Assembly (NCBI RefSeq): GCF_015291705.1
Contig: NZ_CP030050.1
Coordinates: 7,812,001 to 7,876,000, forward strand
Direction of reading: 5' to 3'
DNA length: 64,000 nt
Origin: Bradyrhizobium arachidis
GTDB lineage: Bacteria > Pseudomonadota > Alphaproteobacteria > Rhizobiales > Xanthobacteraceae
Both the position numbers and the translations under genes were made by a program. Shown here piece by piece: positions 8,522 to 16,977 of this stretch. Position 1 is the stretch's first letter, and the number at the start of each line of letters is the position of its first letter. Below the pieces are notes generated by a model, which saw only the letters and a list, made by a program, of their open reading frames with translations, made no database searches and was not told where the DNA came from.

Positions 8522-11500
8522 ATGTTGGTTGCGTCCGGCGTTGAACTCTCGGATGAGGCCGTCGCGATCCCGCCTCACCAAATCATCGGCATCGTTCAGA
8601 CGGCGATTGGTCGCACAACTCTCACGCGAGACAACTCCGCGGCAATACAGGTCAGCGTTGGCGCCCCTGTCTGTCATGGTGACACAATCGAGACTGCCGC
8701 GGACGGACAGATCGGAATTCTGCTCGTCGACGGCACCGTCTTCAATCTCGCCGGCGGAGCCCGGATCGAGGTGAGCGATTTCGTCTACGATCCCAACGAC
8801 ACCGTGCGCGCGATCGTGCTTGCGGTGACCAGAGGAAGCTTTTCCTTCGCAGCCGGCCGGCTGGGCAGCGGCGGCACTCTGACGGTCGACACGCCGTTGG
8901 GAAGCCTTCGCGGCCGCTCCTATTCGAGCGGTTTCGGAATACTGACGCTTGCGGCGCTGACCTTCTCGATGATGCCGGACGCAAACGCCGCGGACCCCGA
9001 CGCCACATTCCTGGATGACGACAAGATCAATTACAAAGACCTTCAGCACGGCTCCTTCGAGCTCATCACCAAGGAGGCGGTGCCGCGACACATCATCGTC
9101 GAAGATCCCGGCGAGACCATCGTCCTGAACAGGATCGGCTCCTCGGTCAGGGTCGATCAGGTCGCCAATAGTGCTACGCGAATGGAGGAGTTGCAGTCGG
9201 CGCAACAGGACGTGCTCGCCAATCTCACGCGGGGGCCGACGGGATCGAGCACACCTCCTTTCGGCGATTCACTCTCGATTCAGCATATCAATTTCACGTC
9301 GCATGACTCGACTAGGCCGCAAGACCCGCTTCCGCCGTTGCCGCCGTTCGACATCCCTGTTCCCATCATCATACATACGCCGCCGTCTCTGGGCCTGCCC
9401 GCCGGACCGGTCGAAGTCGACACGATCCATTTCGACCAGTTCACCACGGCGAGCGGTACTTTCACGGCCAACAGTTCCGAGACCGGCGCCGTACTGGCCT
9501 TCGGCCTCAGCGGGGGAACAGCCGGCAGCACGACACTGAATGGGGTGACCTACAATCTTTCGCAGGCGGGTCCCTTTGGCACCCTTTTCCTGAACAGCAC
9601 GTCCGGCGCCTACGCCTTCGTTCCGAACAACGATGCAATCAACGCCCTGCAATCGCCGACGACGACGAGCTTCCTCATCACAGTTTCGGACGGCTCGCTC
9701 TCGGTGGGTCAGGCCTTCACGATCAACATCAACGGCGCCAACGACGCGGCTATCATCTCAGGCAACGTCAATGGCACGGTGGCGGAGGCAGGCGGTGCCA
9801 CCAATGCGGCGCCTGGCGCGCCAACGGCAACCGGCACGCTCACGGATGTGGACGTCGACAACCTGCCCAATACGTTCGCGGCGGTCAGTTCGCCGACCAT
9901 GAGCACGGGTGGCTATGGCTTCTTCACGATCACGGCAGCCGGCGTGTGGACCTACATGCTCGACAACACCAATCATGCGGTCCAGGCCCTCAATGTCGGG
10001 GACACCCTGACCGATACCTTGACGGTGACCAGCATCGACGGCACCCCGCAAGTCGTCACGATCACGATCCATGGCAGCAACGACGCCGCCATCATCTCCG
10101 GCACCGCCGCCGGTGCTGTTATCGAAGGCAGCTGCACCTCGCCCGGTACGTCGATCGCGACGGGCATGCTTGCCGATGTCGACGTCGACAATCCGTCCAA
10201 CACCTTCGTGGCGGCCGGCTCGCCGACGGCGAGCGTGGGCGGCTACGGCAGCTTTACGATGACAGCCGCCGGCGTGTGGACCTACACACTCGACAATGCC
10301 AACACCAAGGTACAGGCGCTCAACAACGGCCAGACGCTGACCGACAGCTTCACGGTAACCACGATCGATGGCACCGCACAGGTGGTGACGATCACCATCA
10401 ACGGCAGCAACGATGCGGCCGTCATTTCCGGACAGACGGCCGGCTGCGTGATCGAGGCCGGGGGCATCGCCAACGGGAAGCCCGGGACGCCGGTCGCCTG
10501 CGGTACACTGACCGACACCGATCCCGACAATCCGTCGAACACCTTCGTCGCGGTGAGCTCGCCCAAGCCGAGCGCAGGCGGCTTCGGCACCTTCACGATG
10601 ACGGCGTGTGGCACGTGGACCTACACGCTCGACAACTGCAACAGCACCGTGCAGGCGCTGAATGCCTGCGGCACGCTGACCGACACATTCACGGTGACGA
10701 CCATCGACGGTACGCCGCAGGTGGTGACCATCAAGATCTTCGGCACGAATGACGCCGCAATCATTTGCGGCACCACGACAGGCTCGGTGCTCGAGGCGGG
10801 CGCAATCTCACCCGGCAGGCCAGTCGCGGTTGGCACGCTCACCGATACCGATGTCGACAATCCGGCCAACAGCTTCACCGCCGTGACCTCGCCGACTGCA
10901 AGCGACTGCGGCTACGGCACCTTCACGATGAGCGCCACCGGCGTATGGACCTATACGCTCGACAACTGCAACAGCGTGGTCAACGCACTCGATGCCTGCG
11001 ATACGCTCCGCGATCATTTCACGGTGACAAGCATCGACGGCACCAAGCAAGAGGTGACGATCTCGATCCATGGCGCCAGCGACTGCGACCCCAACGACTT
11101 CGACAATCTGGCCACAGGGACGACCGTGGTATCGGATCCTCCGTTCGTCGGCGGGCCCCCCGGACACGATAGCATCGCTGATACGACGGCCGAGACCCTC
11201 CCCGTCGACCAGATCTCCGCGGCTCAAGCAGCCGACGCGAACCATAGCCTTGATGCCGGTCAAAGCCGGACCGGGCCGAGCGAGCATCCCGGCTCTTCCG
11301 ACTCGGCCGGGACTGCGACACCCGGCCTCTTGGAAGTAGCGAGCGTTTCGCCATTGGCGGACTTCAAGTTCGTCTTTGAGCAAATTGGAAAAGACGACAG
11401 CAACCATTCGATGTCGATCAGTCCGATCAGCACTGCAACCGAAAGTCATTCGGGACTGGAAGTTCCTTTCAGTACACCGGACGGCTTCCACTTTGCATCC

Positions 11501-11845
11501 GCCCAACACACCAACAGCGGCAAGGCTGCCGAGGCGCCTGGCGATGCGAGCGCCGCCGATACCGGGGGCGCGCTTGATATTCAGCTGCATTCCAAGGCCA
11601 ACGGCGCGTCTGGCTCAGAAGCAAATCCGCACGCAGCAGACAATTTTAAATTCCTGAATCCGGGTCACGAGAAATCGAGCACCGCCGTCGTGGACGATCT
11701 TCCGTCACCGTCCGATCAGCACGGACACGCGGGAGAGACCAAGGGACATGCTGACGCGGCGCCAATGACCGAGGCTTCGCATACGGACAATGGTGCTCAC
11801 AACGGACACGTCGACCATCCCGTGCAGCACGATCTCATCGTGTGA
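8522..11845 (+). CDS. Large FecR-VCBS repeat surface protein
   Basis: I start at ATG 8522 because GGCGAGG lies 4 bases upstream; the frame opens at TTG 8501. The 1107-residue product has no classical signal peptide. A FecR-like domain covers about residues 20-135 (GDTIETAADGQIGILLVDGT, then VDTPLGSLRG). It is followed by a hydrophobic stretch, an Ig-like segment (about 300-405) and four tandem VCBS repeats of 113, 110, 113 and 110 residues (DNA 9740-11077), each ending in a TVTTIDGTPQVVTITI-like strand and GSNDAA. The tail is Asp/His/Ser-rich. VCBS proteins are usually adhesins, often exported by type I secretion, but no such exporter is in this window. Repeats 3 and 4 are unusually rich in cysteine. 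Confidence 0.85.
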   Translation: MLVASGVELSDEAVAIPPHQIIGIVQTAIGRTTLTRDNSAAIQVSVGAPVCHGDTIETAADGQIGILLVDGTVFNLAGGARIEVSDFVYDPNDTVRAIVLAVTRGSFSFAAGRLGSGGTLTVDTPLGSLRGRSYSSGFGILTLAALTFSMMPDANAADPDATFLDDDKINYKDLQHGSFELITKEAVPRHIIVEDPGETIVLNRIGSSVRVDQVANSATRMEELQSAQQDVLANLTRGPTGSSTPPFGDSLSIQHINFTSHDSTRPQDPLPPLPPFDIPVPIIIHTPPSLGLPAGPVEVDTIHFDQFTTASGTFTANSSETGAVLAFGLSGGTAGSTTLNGVTYNLSQAGPFGTLFLNSTSGAYAFVPNNDAINALQSPTTTSFLITVSDGSLSVGQAFTININGANDAAIISGNVNGTVAEAGGATNAAPGAPTATGTLTDVDVDNLPNTFAAVSSPTMSTGGYGFFTITAAGVWTYMLDNTNHAVQALNVGDTLTDTLTVTSIDGTPQVVTITIHGSNDAAIISGTAAGAVIEGSCTSPGTSIATGMLADVDVDNPSNTFVAAGSPTASVGGYGSFTMTAAGVWTYTLDNANTKVQALNNGQTLTDSFTVTTIDGTAQVVTITINGSNDAAVISGQTAGCVIEAGGIANGKPGTPVACGTLTDTDPDNPSNTFVAVSSPKPSAGGFGTFTMTACGTWTYTLDNCNSTVQALNACGTLTDTFTVTTIDGTPQVVTIKIFGTNDAAIICGTTTGSVLEAGAISPGRPVAVGTLTDTDVDNPANSFTAVTSPTASDCGYGTFTMSATGVWTYTLDNCNSVVNALDACDTLRDHFTVTSIDGTKQEVTISIHGASDCDPNDFDNLATGTTVVSDPPFVGGPPGHDSIADTTAETLPVDQISAAQAADANHSLDAGQSRTGPSEHPGSSDSAGTATPGLLEVASVSPLADFKFVFEQIGKDDSNHSMSISPISTATESHSGLEVPFSTPDGFHFASAQHTNSGKAAEAPGDASAADTGGALDIQLHSKANGASGSEANPHAADNFKFLNPGHEKSSTAVVDDLPSPSDQHGHAGETKGHADAAPMTEASHTDNGAHNGHVDHPVQHDLIV
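9740..11077 (+). repeat. Four tandem VCBS-encoding repeats
   Basis: Repeat units begin at 9740, 10079, 10409 and 10748, each at the codons for Asn-Asp-Ala-Ala. Their lengths alternate at 339, 330, 339 and 330 bases. Units 1 and 3 share a longer loop (EAGG...PG.P.A.GTLTD), and units 2 and 4 share a shorter one (SPG...A.G.L.D). Confidence 0.85.
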
Positions 11846-11882
11846 GGCTGGCCGCGCAGCAAGCCCCGGATCCGCAGCGATG

Positions 11883-12818
11883 CTACCGCCGGCCTGGCGG
11901 CGCAGCCATGGCAGCGGCAGGCTCGGGCGGCGTCAGGTGGCGCGGGACGATGATGGTCTGGCCGGGCGTGAGCTGCGCGTTCTCGGCCAGCGAGTTGCTC
12001 TGCGCGAGCGTCCACAGCGGCACGCGGTTGGCTGCGGCGATGCTCTCCAGGGTGTCGCCGCGGCGTACCGGCACGCGCACCCCGCTGTCCCATAATTCGA
12101 CCAGCGTATCGCCCGGCACGAGATAGCGCAGCGGCACGGCATCGGCCTGGGTCTGCGGCGGAATGCGCGGCAGCTGCGTCACCATCTCGATGATCTGGCG
12201 ATGGATGTCGTCCGACTTCTCGATGTTGATATGCGAGACGCGCGCGTTTTCCTTAAGGTCGTAGCTCGCATAGTGACCGCGATAGCCGGGCACCGCCACG
12301 ACGTCGCCGCCGCCGAGCACGCTGTCGGACATGAAGATGTTGATGAAGCGCTCGACATTGAGTGGCACGTCGCCGGTCGCATGCGCGGGGTCGATGGCGA
12401 CCACGAGGCTGATCGGGATGTTCTCCTTGGCCGCCATCTCGGAGATCACGATCGAGCACAGCCCGCCCATGGAATGGCCGATCAGCACGATCGGTGCGGG
12501 GCTCTCCTTGTAGCTGGCGATGGCGCGGTTGCCGATCAGCCGGCAGATGGTGAATTCGTAGACGTCCGCCGAGAAGCCGGCCTTGGTCAGCTTCTCGCTG
12601 AGCCGGTCCATGCCGGTCGAGAAGATCGGGCCCATGGCGCCGCGGAACAGGTAGATTTTCGGCGGCGGCAGCGGCTCGAAGGGCGCGGCAGGCGGAGCGA
12701 CGGGTACGGCAGGGACCGCCGCAGGCTTAGACTTCGCCGGGGACGCAGCAGCCGCAACGGGATTCAAGGCGAGCAGCGCAAGCGCTGCCAGCACGACAAC
12801 TCGCCTCAAATCGATCAT
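11883..12818 (-). CDS. Exported alpha/beta hydrolase with C-terminal LysM domain
   Basis: I start at ATG 12818 (MIDLRRVVVLAALALLALNP), which gives a clean signal peptide; the frame continues upstream to 12902 without need. The product is 311 residues. After a Pro/Ala linker comes an alpha/beta-hydrolase domain (about 55-225) with the nucleophile elbow VLIGHSMGGLCS and an IDPAHA acid region. A LysM domain at about residues 245-300 (VRRGDTLESIAAANRVPLWT ... LTPGQTIIVP) would bind peptidoglycan. It could be a lipase or esterase held at the cell wall. It resembles the protein at 20004-20723, which lacks LysM. Confidence 0.82.
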   Translation of the reverse strand: MIDLRRVVVLAALALLALNPVAAAASPAKSKPAAVPAVPVAPPAAPFEPLPPPKIYLFRGAMGPIFSTGMDRLSEKLTKAGFSADVYEFTICRLIGNRAIASYKESPAPIVLIGHSMGGLCSIVISEMAAKENIPISLVVAIDPAHATGDVPLNVERFINIFMSDSVLGGGDVVAVPGYRGHYASYDLKENARVSHINIEKSDDIHRQIIEMVTQLPRIPPQTQADAVPLRYLVPGDTLVELWDSGVRVPVRRGDTLESIAAANRVPLWTLAQSNSLAENAQLTPGQTIIVPRHLTPPEPAAAMAAPPGRR

Positions 12819-12908
12819 CAGATCAGCAGTCCCACCACAGGAGGTATTACGCCCCTCCCCACGGGGGCTTAGTGACCACCGATTGGGTGGATTTTGGGGC
12901 ACGGAACC

Positions 12909-13271
12909 TCAATCGAACGAAGCCCATGGCTGGGCCTCGCAGGCATCCAGGATCACCGAACTCTGGATGCCCTTATAGGCATCATCGTCGAAAAAGACCG
13001 AATAGGCGGGCGGCCTGTCGCCTGACGGGCCGCGCTGCCTCAGGCAGACGAAATACGATCCCGGCCCGTGGTCGCTATGGCGGACGTCGGTTGTCTCGAG
13101 TCCGCCGGTCAGCTTGACCTCGGCAGCCGCTTTCTTGACGCCGTCCTGCAACGCCTTGGCGCCCGGCGGACGCGGAGGATGATAGGCAGGAGGCAGATTC
13201 GCGCTCGTTGCGCATCCCGCGAGCAACAGCGTCAGGACGGCGGACAAGGCCGCCGGAGACCGGCGCCTCAT
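12909..13271 (-). CDS. Small putative lipoprotein
   Basis: The 120-residue product begins with a signal peptide and a lipobox (LTLLLAGC, Cys at about residue 19), so it should be lipid-anchored in the envelope. The mature part is short and hydrophilic, with two further cysteines and the stretch GSYFVCLRQRG, reminiscent of small Rhizobiales lipoproteins of unknown function. Its ATG overlaps the stop of the upstream 84-residue gene (ATGA, 13268-13271), so the two are translationally coupled. I assign no function. Confidence 0.72.
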   Translation of the reverse strand: MRRRSPAALSAVLTLLLAGCATSANLPPAYHPPRPPGAKALQDGVKKAAAEVKLTGGLETTDVRHSDHGPGSYFVCLRQRGPSGDRPPAYSVFFDDDAYKGIQSSVILDACEAQPWASFD

Positions 13272-13522
13272 CCCTGGGTCAGGAAGAGATAGAGGCAGCC
13301 CGCGACGGTCGGCAGAAACGCGACCAGGGCCGTCATCCAGAAGCCGGGCTCGAGCATCGCCTCCTGATCATCCGTCTCGCCGGCCACACGCCGATCCGCG
13401 ACCGTGCGGCTCCACGCTTCGTCAGCCGTGAACAGGGGGACGCTCCTCGCTCGCGCATCGCGGCGCGCTGCGCTTTTGCGCAAAGCGCGCTCGGAAGGGC
13501 GTGTCGTTCCGGATGTCAGCAT
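13268..13522 (-). CDS. Small tail-anchored membrane protein
   Basis: This 84-residue protein has a basic N-terminal half (SERALRKSAARRDARARS) and one hydrophobic segment near the C-terminus (GFWMTALVAFLPTVAGCLYL, about residues 60-79), consistent with a tail anchor. Its stop overlaps the start of the lipoprotein gene by 4 bases, which is the main evidence that it is real. No family is recognised and its function is unknown. Confidence 0.6.
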   Translation of the reverse strand: MLTSGTTRPSERALRKSAARRDARARSVPLFTADEAWSRTVADRRVAGETDDQEAMLEPGFWMTALVAFLPTVAGCLYLFLTQG

Positions 13523-13579
13523 GTGATGTCTCTGATCGGCTATCGATGTGTTGAGCTCGGAGATCGGCGCGCAGCGGCA

Positions 13580-14467
13580 TTACTGCGTCAGCGGCTGCTC
13601 TGAACCCGGCCCGGGCGGCGACGCCGGGTCTGGACTGTTGGCCGGACTGTCCTTGGCGCCGGAATCCGTCCAGGCCGGCGGCAGGCCGAGCCCCTGCCCC
13701 GCAAGGCCGGTCAGGCCTGGAAAGCGCCCGAACGCCTCGCACGCGACGTATTTCGGTGCGCCGCCGAGCCGCACGGGAATGCTCTCCATCGGCGGCAGGG
13801 CAGCGATACCACCGAACGGCGACTCTCCGGTCGTGACCAGCTTGGCGAAGTCCGCGCCGAAATCGGCGGCGAGATCGTAGGCATCGCCTTCGTTGGCGAC
13901 GCGCGCGGAATTCGAGATGGAATTGGCGCTGCGCGCCCACACCATGGCTGCTTTCTGAAATCCGGCGAAGTCGCGCGCTTCCGCTTCGACCGACAGACTG
14001 CCGAGGCCGACCGGAAGCCGCGGCACCGGCACGGGTACGCCGGGAAGCGCGACGGTCTTGGCGATCGACAGGGCTTTCGACGCGCCGGAGGCAGTCGCGC
14101 TGGTCGGCGTGGCATGCGTCACCGTCGCCTGAACCGTGAGGTCGGCGTCGTCATCGTTGGAGACGATACGGAAGCGCTCGCTCAAGCGGAGACAAAGTTC
14201 GCGGCTGACGGCGTTGGCGACGAGGCGGCGCTCTTTGTCGTTCAGCGCAACGCCAGGGCGCGCAGGAAACGCGGTCGATGCGATCCGGATCGTCTTCGCC
14301 GCGAGCAAGTCCTTCTTGTTCATCCGGATCTGCGACCGCGTCACCAGTCCGTTCGCATCCGACATCCGGTCGTAGCTCCTGAGCGAGCCGGCCCGTTCGA
14401 GCGGCGCGGTCGCGCAGCCACCGAGCGCCAGCGCGACGCTCATCAGGGCCGTCCGTGGCAAGCGCAT
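13580..14467 (-). CDS. DUF3313-like lipoprotein
   Basis: I chose ATG 14467 (MRLPRTALMSVALALGGCAT), which gives a lipoprotein signal with Cys at about residue 18; GGGA is a few bases upstream. The frame opens further upstream, across the operator region. The product is 295 residues. The body has the layout of DUF3313-type envelope lipoproteins: a short-strand start (SLRSYDRM), a conserved RIASTAF region, RELCLRLSERFRIV, and a long Gly/Ala/Val central loop. The C-terminus is Pro/Ser-rich. It is divergent from a TetR-type gene, with an inverted repeat in the shared promoter, so it is probably repressed by that regulator. Confidence 0.75.
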   Translation of the reverse strand: MRLPRTALMSVALALGGCATAPLERAGSLRSYDRMSDANGLVTRSQIRMNKKDLLAAKTIRIASTAFPARPGVALNDKERRLVANAVSRELCLRLSERFRIVSNDDDADLTVQATVTHATPTSATASGASKALSIAKTVALPGVPVPVPRLPVGLGSLSVEAEARDFAGFQKAAMVWARSANSISNSARVANEGDAYDLAADFGADFAKLVTTGESPFGGIAALPPMESIPVRLGGAPKYVACEAFGRFPGLTGLAGQGLGLPPAWTDSGAKDSPANSPDPASPPGPGSEQPLTQ

Positions 14468-14490
14468 GGTCCCATTCCCGCATCGACGGC

Positions 14491-14514
14491 TTATTAGAGA
14501 GATTGCTCTAATAA
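14491..14514. promoter_or_regulatory. Candidate TetR operator 1
   Basis: TTATTAGAG (14491-14499) and CTCTAATAA (14506-14514) are perfect 9-base inverted arms with a 6-base spacer. The site begins 24 bases upstream of the lipoprotein start, a position where a bound repressor would block expression. Confidence 0.65.
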
Positions 14515-14548
14515 TCACTCTCACGCCCCGCAACACCCGGTCAACATA

Positions 14549-14568
14549 AATAGATGGAACTCTCTAAT
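14549..14568. promoter_or_regulatory. Candidate TetR operator 2 (imperfect)
   Basis: AATAGAT (14549-14555), a 6-base spacer and CTCTAAT (14562-14568) repeat the half-sites and spacing of the perfect site at 14491-14514; one arm carries two mismatches. It lies 48 bases upstream of the TetR start, suggesting autoregulation. Confidence 0.5.
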
Positions 14569-14615
14569 TTTGATTTTCTCGTGGCAAATCGTCGTGCTAA
14601 ACGGGGCGAGTGTGA

Positions 14616-15296
14616 ATGGAGATGTCCGATTTGAGGAAGGTCGATCCCGTCAAGCATGAGCAGAAGCGCCAGGAGATCCTCGGCGCGGCGATCCGCTGCT
14701 TCATCAGGGACGGCTTCCGCGGCGCCAGCACGACGGACATCTGCACCGAGGCCGGCATCAGTCCCGGCCACCTCTACCATTACTTTCCGAGCAAGGAGGC
14801 GATCATCGAGGCGATGATCGATCTGGGCGTTGCGCATGCGGCGGAGCGGTTTGAGAGGATTCTCGCGGCCGACGACGTAATCGAGGCGCTGCTCGTCGAC
14901 ATCGAGGACAACAGCCTGCGCTTTCGTCCCGCCCAAATCCTCAATCTGGATGGCCTCGCCGAGGCAGGCCGCAATCCGGACTTCGCCAAGATCATCGAAC
15001 GGCACACCGCGGCGGTCCGCCGCATGTGGAGCGACTTCCTGCGCCACGCGCAACAGCAGGGGCGGGTCGATCCAGGGCTGGATCCGGATGCGACGGCGAA
15101 CATCCTGATCGCCCTCATCGACGGATCCCGCGCCCTGCCGATCCGCAATCCCAAGCTGGATATCAAGCAGAGCGCGGCGCATCTGCGCACGATGCTGCTC
15201 CGCTTCCTGCGGCCAGCCGCGGCGCAGAGCACCGCGAGCAAGCCGCGCAGTCAAGGGACCAGTCGTCCGCTCAAGCTGGTCAGGAAGCGACCATAG
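14616..15296 (+). CDS. TetR-family transcriptional regulator
   Basis: The 226-residue product has a normal TetR helix-turn-helix at about residues 18-62 (RQEILGAAIRCFIRDGFRGA, TTDICTEAGISPGHLYHYFP, SKEAIIEAM). The remainder is the all-helical ligand and dimer domain, with a basic tail of about 30 residues. A second ATG follows two codons later at 14622. It is divergent from the DUF3313-like lipoprotein gene, and two inverted-repeat sites lie between them. It probably represses both genes. The ligand is unknown. Confidence 0.9.
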   Translation: MEMSDLRKVDPVKHEQKRQEILGAAIRCFIRDGFRGASTTDICTEAGISPGHLYHYFPSKEAIIEAMIDLGVAHAAERFERILAADDVIEALLVDIEDNSLRFRPAQILNLDGLAEAGRNPDFAKIIERHTAAVRRMWSDFLRHAQQQGRVDPGLDPDATANILIALIDGSRALPIRNPKLDIKQSAAHLRTMLLRFLRPAAAQSTASKPRSQGTSRPLKLVRKRP

Positions 15297-15338
15297 GGCA
15301 TCCCCTGCGGCGCGGCCTGCCGCAGCTGCGCGTCGCCG

Positions 15339-15953
15339 TCACTGCCGGCTCTTGAGCCTGTCGCGATGCGCGGCCTGCTTGGCGCGGTTGCCGCAGATCG
15401 CCATGCTGCACCATCGCCGCGCGCGCCTGCGGGTGTGGTCGGCGAACAGCATCGTGCAGTTATGGCCCTCGCACGCCTTCACGTCGGAAAAGTCTTCGTC
15501 GCAGACGAATTTCGCCATCGCTTCGCCGATAGGCAACAGCAGGGACTCCGGTGATCGCCAGCGCCGCGTCCTCTGCAGCGCAAGGCCTTCCTCACCATGG
15601 CGAGGCCCGACTTGCAGGAACGTCTCATCGCGCTCCAGGATGCCGTTCAACGGGCCAAGCTCGTGCAGCGCCTTCGCCGTCAGCGGCCGGCCCGCATGCT
15701 CCAGAACAAAGCCCCTGAACCACTCGCGCAAGGCGCGGGCCTGATCGGCGACCTCGTCGAGGTCGGCCGGTCTGGCGCGCGCCGTCAGCGCATCCAGCTC
15801 CTCCGGCAGCACCAGCTTCGCCTGCGCCAGCCAGTCGATCAGGCCATCGCCATCGTCGAGCCAATCGACGGGCGTATCGACTGGCGTCGCCACCGAGTTG
15901 AGGAAATCGAGGCCGAGCGAGTCGGCGATGAACATCGCGGGTGGTCTGTCCAT
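15339..15953 (-). CDS. CGNR zinc-finger (ABATE-type) regulator
   Basis: I start at ATG 15953 (MDRPPAMFIADSLGLDFLNS) because AAGGA lies 7 bases upstream. The product is 204 residues. The N-terminal part matches the stress-associated ABATE domain (SLGLDFLNSVATP ... DWL), and the C-terminus is a CGNR zinc finger: Cys in KACEGHNCTMLFADHTRRRA, then WCSMAICGNRAKQAAHR. Such proteins are presumed DNA-binding regulators. It is divergent from an alpha/beta hydrolase gene, and GTTAC-type repeats occupy the shared promoter. Confidence 0.85.
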   Translation of the reverse strand: MDRPPAMFIADSLGLDFLNSVATPVDTPVDWLDDGDGLIDWLAQAKLVLPEELDALTARARPADLDEVADQARALREWFRGFVLEHAGRPLTAKALHELGPLNGILERDETFLQVGPRHGEEGLALQRTRRWRSPESLLLPIGEAMAKFVCDEDFSDVKACEGHNCTMLFADHTRRRARRWCSMAICGNRAKQAAHRDRLKSRQ

Positions 15954-15991
15954 GAGCGGTCCTTGGCCCGTCGTGAGAAGGCAACCCTGTT

Positions 15992-16063
15992 GTAACCAGT
16001 AAAATAGCAATTGACAAGTTACTATCAACTTTCATAACCTGAATATGACGATTTAACAGGTTA
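15992..16063. promoter_or_regulatory. GTTAC/GTAAC repeats in divergent promoter
   Basis: Two inverted repeats lie between the CGNR regulator and the hydrolase: GTAAC (15992-15996) with GTTAC (16018-16022), and TAACCTG (16035-16041) with CAGGTTA (16057-16063). They form four related half-sites in 72 bases, a plausible target of the adjacent regulator. Confidence 0.45.
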
Positions 16064-16081
16064 CGTAAAATGGAGAGGGTC

Positions 16082-16933
16082 ATGACCCCGACGACCTACC
16101 GCACCGCAGACGTCGACGGCTTCAAGGTGTTCTATCGCGAGGTCGGCCCCAAGGGCGCGCCGAAGCTTTTGCTGCTGCACGGCTTTCCGAGCGCAGGTCA
16201 CATGTTCCGCGACCTGATCCCGCTGCTCGCGGACAAATATCATATCGTCGCGCCCGACCTTCCCGGCTTCGGCCAGTCCGACATGCCGCCGCGCCAGGAC
16301 TTCGTCTACAATTTCGAGAACATCGCGCATGTGATCGAGCGCTTCACCGAGGTGATCGGCTTCGACCGCTTCGCCATCTACGTCTTCGACTATGGCGCGC
16401 CGATCGGCTTCCGGCTCGCGCTCAGCCATCCCGAACGGATCACGGCGATCATCTCGCAGAACGGCAACGCCTATGAGGACGGCCTCAGCGACGGCTGGAC
16501 CCCGATCAAGGCCTATTGGCAGGACCCCTCGCCGGCGAACCGCGAGGCGCTGCGCGCCTTCCTCACGCCGGAGGCGACGCGCTGGCAGTACACCCATGGC
16601 GTCCCCGATCCGTCCCTGGTGTCGCCGGACGGCCAGAACCTCGACAATTTCTATTTGGCGCGCCCGGGCTCGGACGACGTGCAGCTCGACCTGTTCGGCG
16701 ACTACAAGAGCAACGTCGCGCTCTATCCGCTATTCCAGAGCTATTTCCGCACGCGCAAGCCGCCGTTCCTGGCGGTGTGGGGCAAGAACGATCCGTTCTT
16801 CATCCCGCCGGGGGCCGAAGCCTTCAAGCGCGACAATCCCAACGCGGTGGTTCAGTTCTTCGACACCGGCCATTTCGCGCTGGAAACGCATGCGCGAGAG
16901 ATCGCGGAGAGCATTCGCGCGTTCTTGAAATGA
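16082..16933 (+). CDS. Alpha/beta hydrolase, epoxide hydrolase/dehalogenase type
   Basis: I prefer ATG 16082 because GGAG lies 6 bases upstream; ATG 16070 is in frame. The 283-residue product has the oxyanion motif LLLHGFPSAGHMFRDL, then APDLPGFGQSDMP, and a nucleophile elbow VFDYGAPIGFRLAL in which an aspartate replaces the usual serine. The Asp nucleophile points to the epoxide hydrolase/haloalkane dehalogenase branch. The catalytic His is probably in FDTGHFALETH near the C-terminus. It would be cytoplasmic. Its substrate is unknown, and it is likely controlled by the divergent CGNR regulator. Confidence 0.87.
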   Translation: MTPTTYRTADVDGFKVFYREVGPKGAPKLLLLHGFPSAGHMFRDLIPLLADKYHIVAPDLPGFGQSDMPPRQDFVYNFENIAHVIERFTEVIGFDRFAIYVFDYGAPIGFRLALSHPERITAIISQNGNAYEDGLSDGWTPIKAYWQDPSPANREALRAFLTPEATRWQYTHGVPDPSLVSPDGQNLDNFYLARPGSDDVQLDLFGDYKSNVALYPLFQSYFRTRKPPFLAVWGKNDPFFIPPGAEAFKRDNPNAVVQFFDTGHFALETHAREIAESIRAFLK

Positions 16934-16977
16934 CGGGACATGCGCGCCGCGGCCTGTAGCAGCATCGCGGCGCCGCC

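Noticed and set aside
8248..8522. Two short open frames between the divergent FecR genes
   Set aside because: Each is under 85 residues, they lie on opposite strands across the same promoter region, and neither resembles a family.
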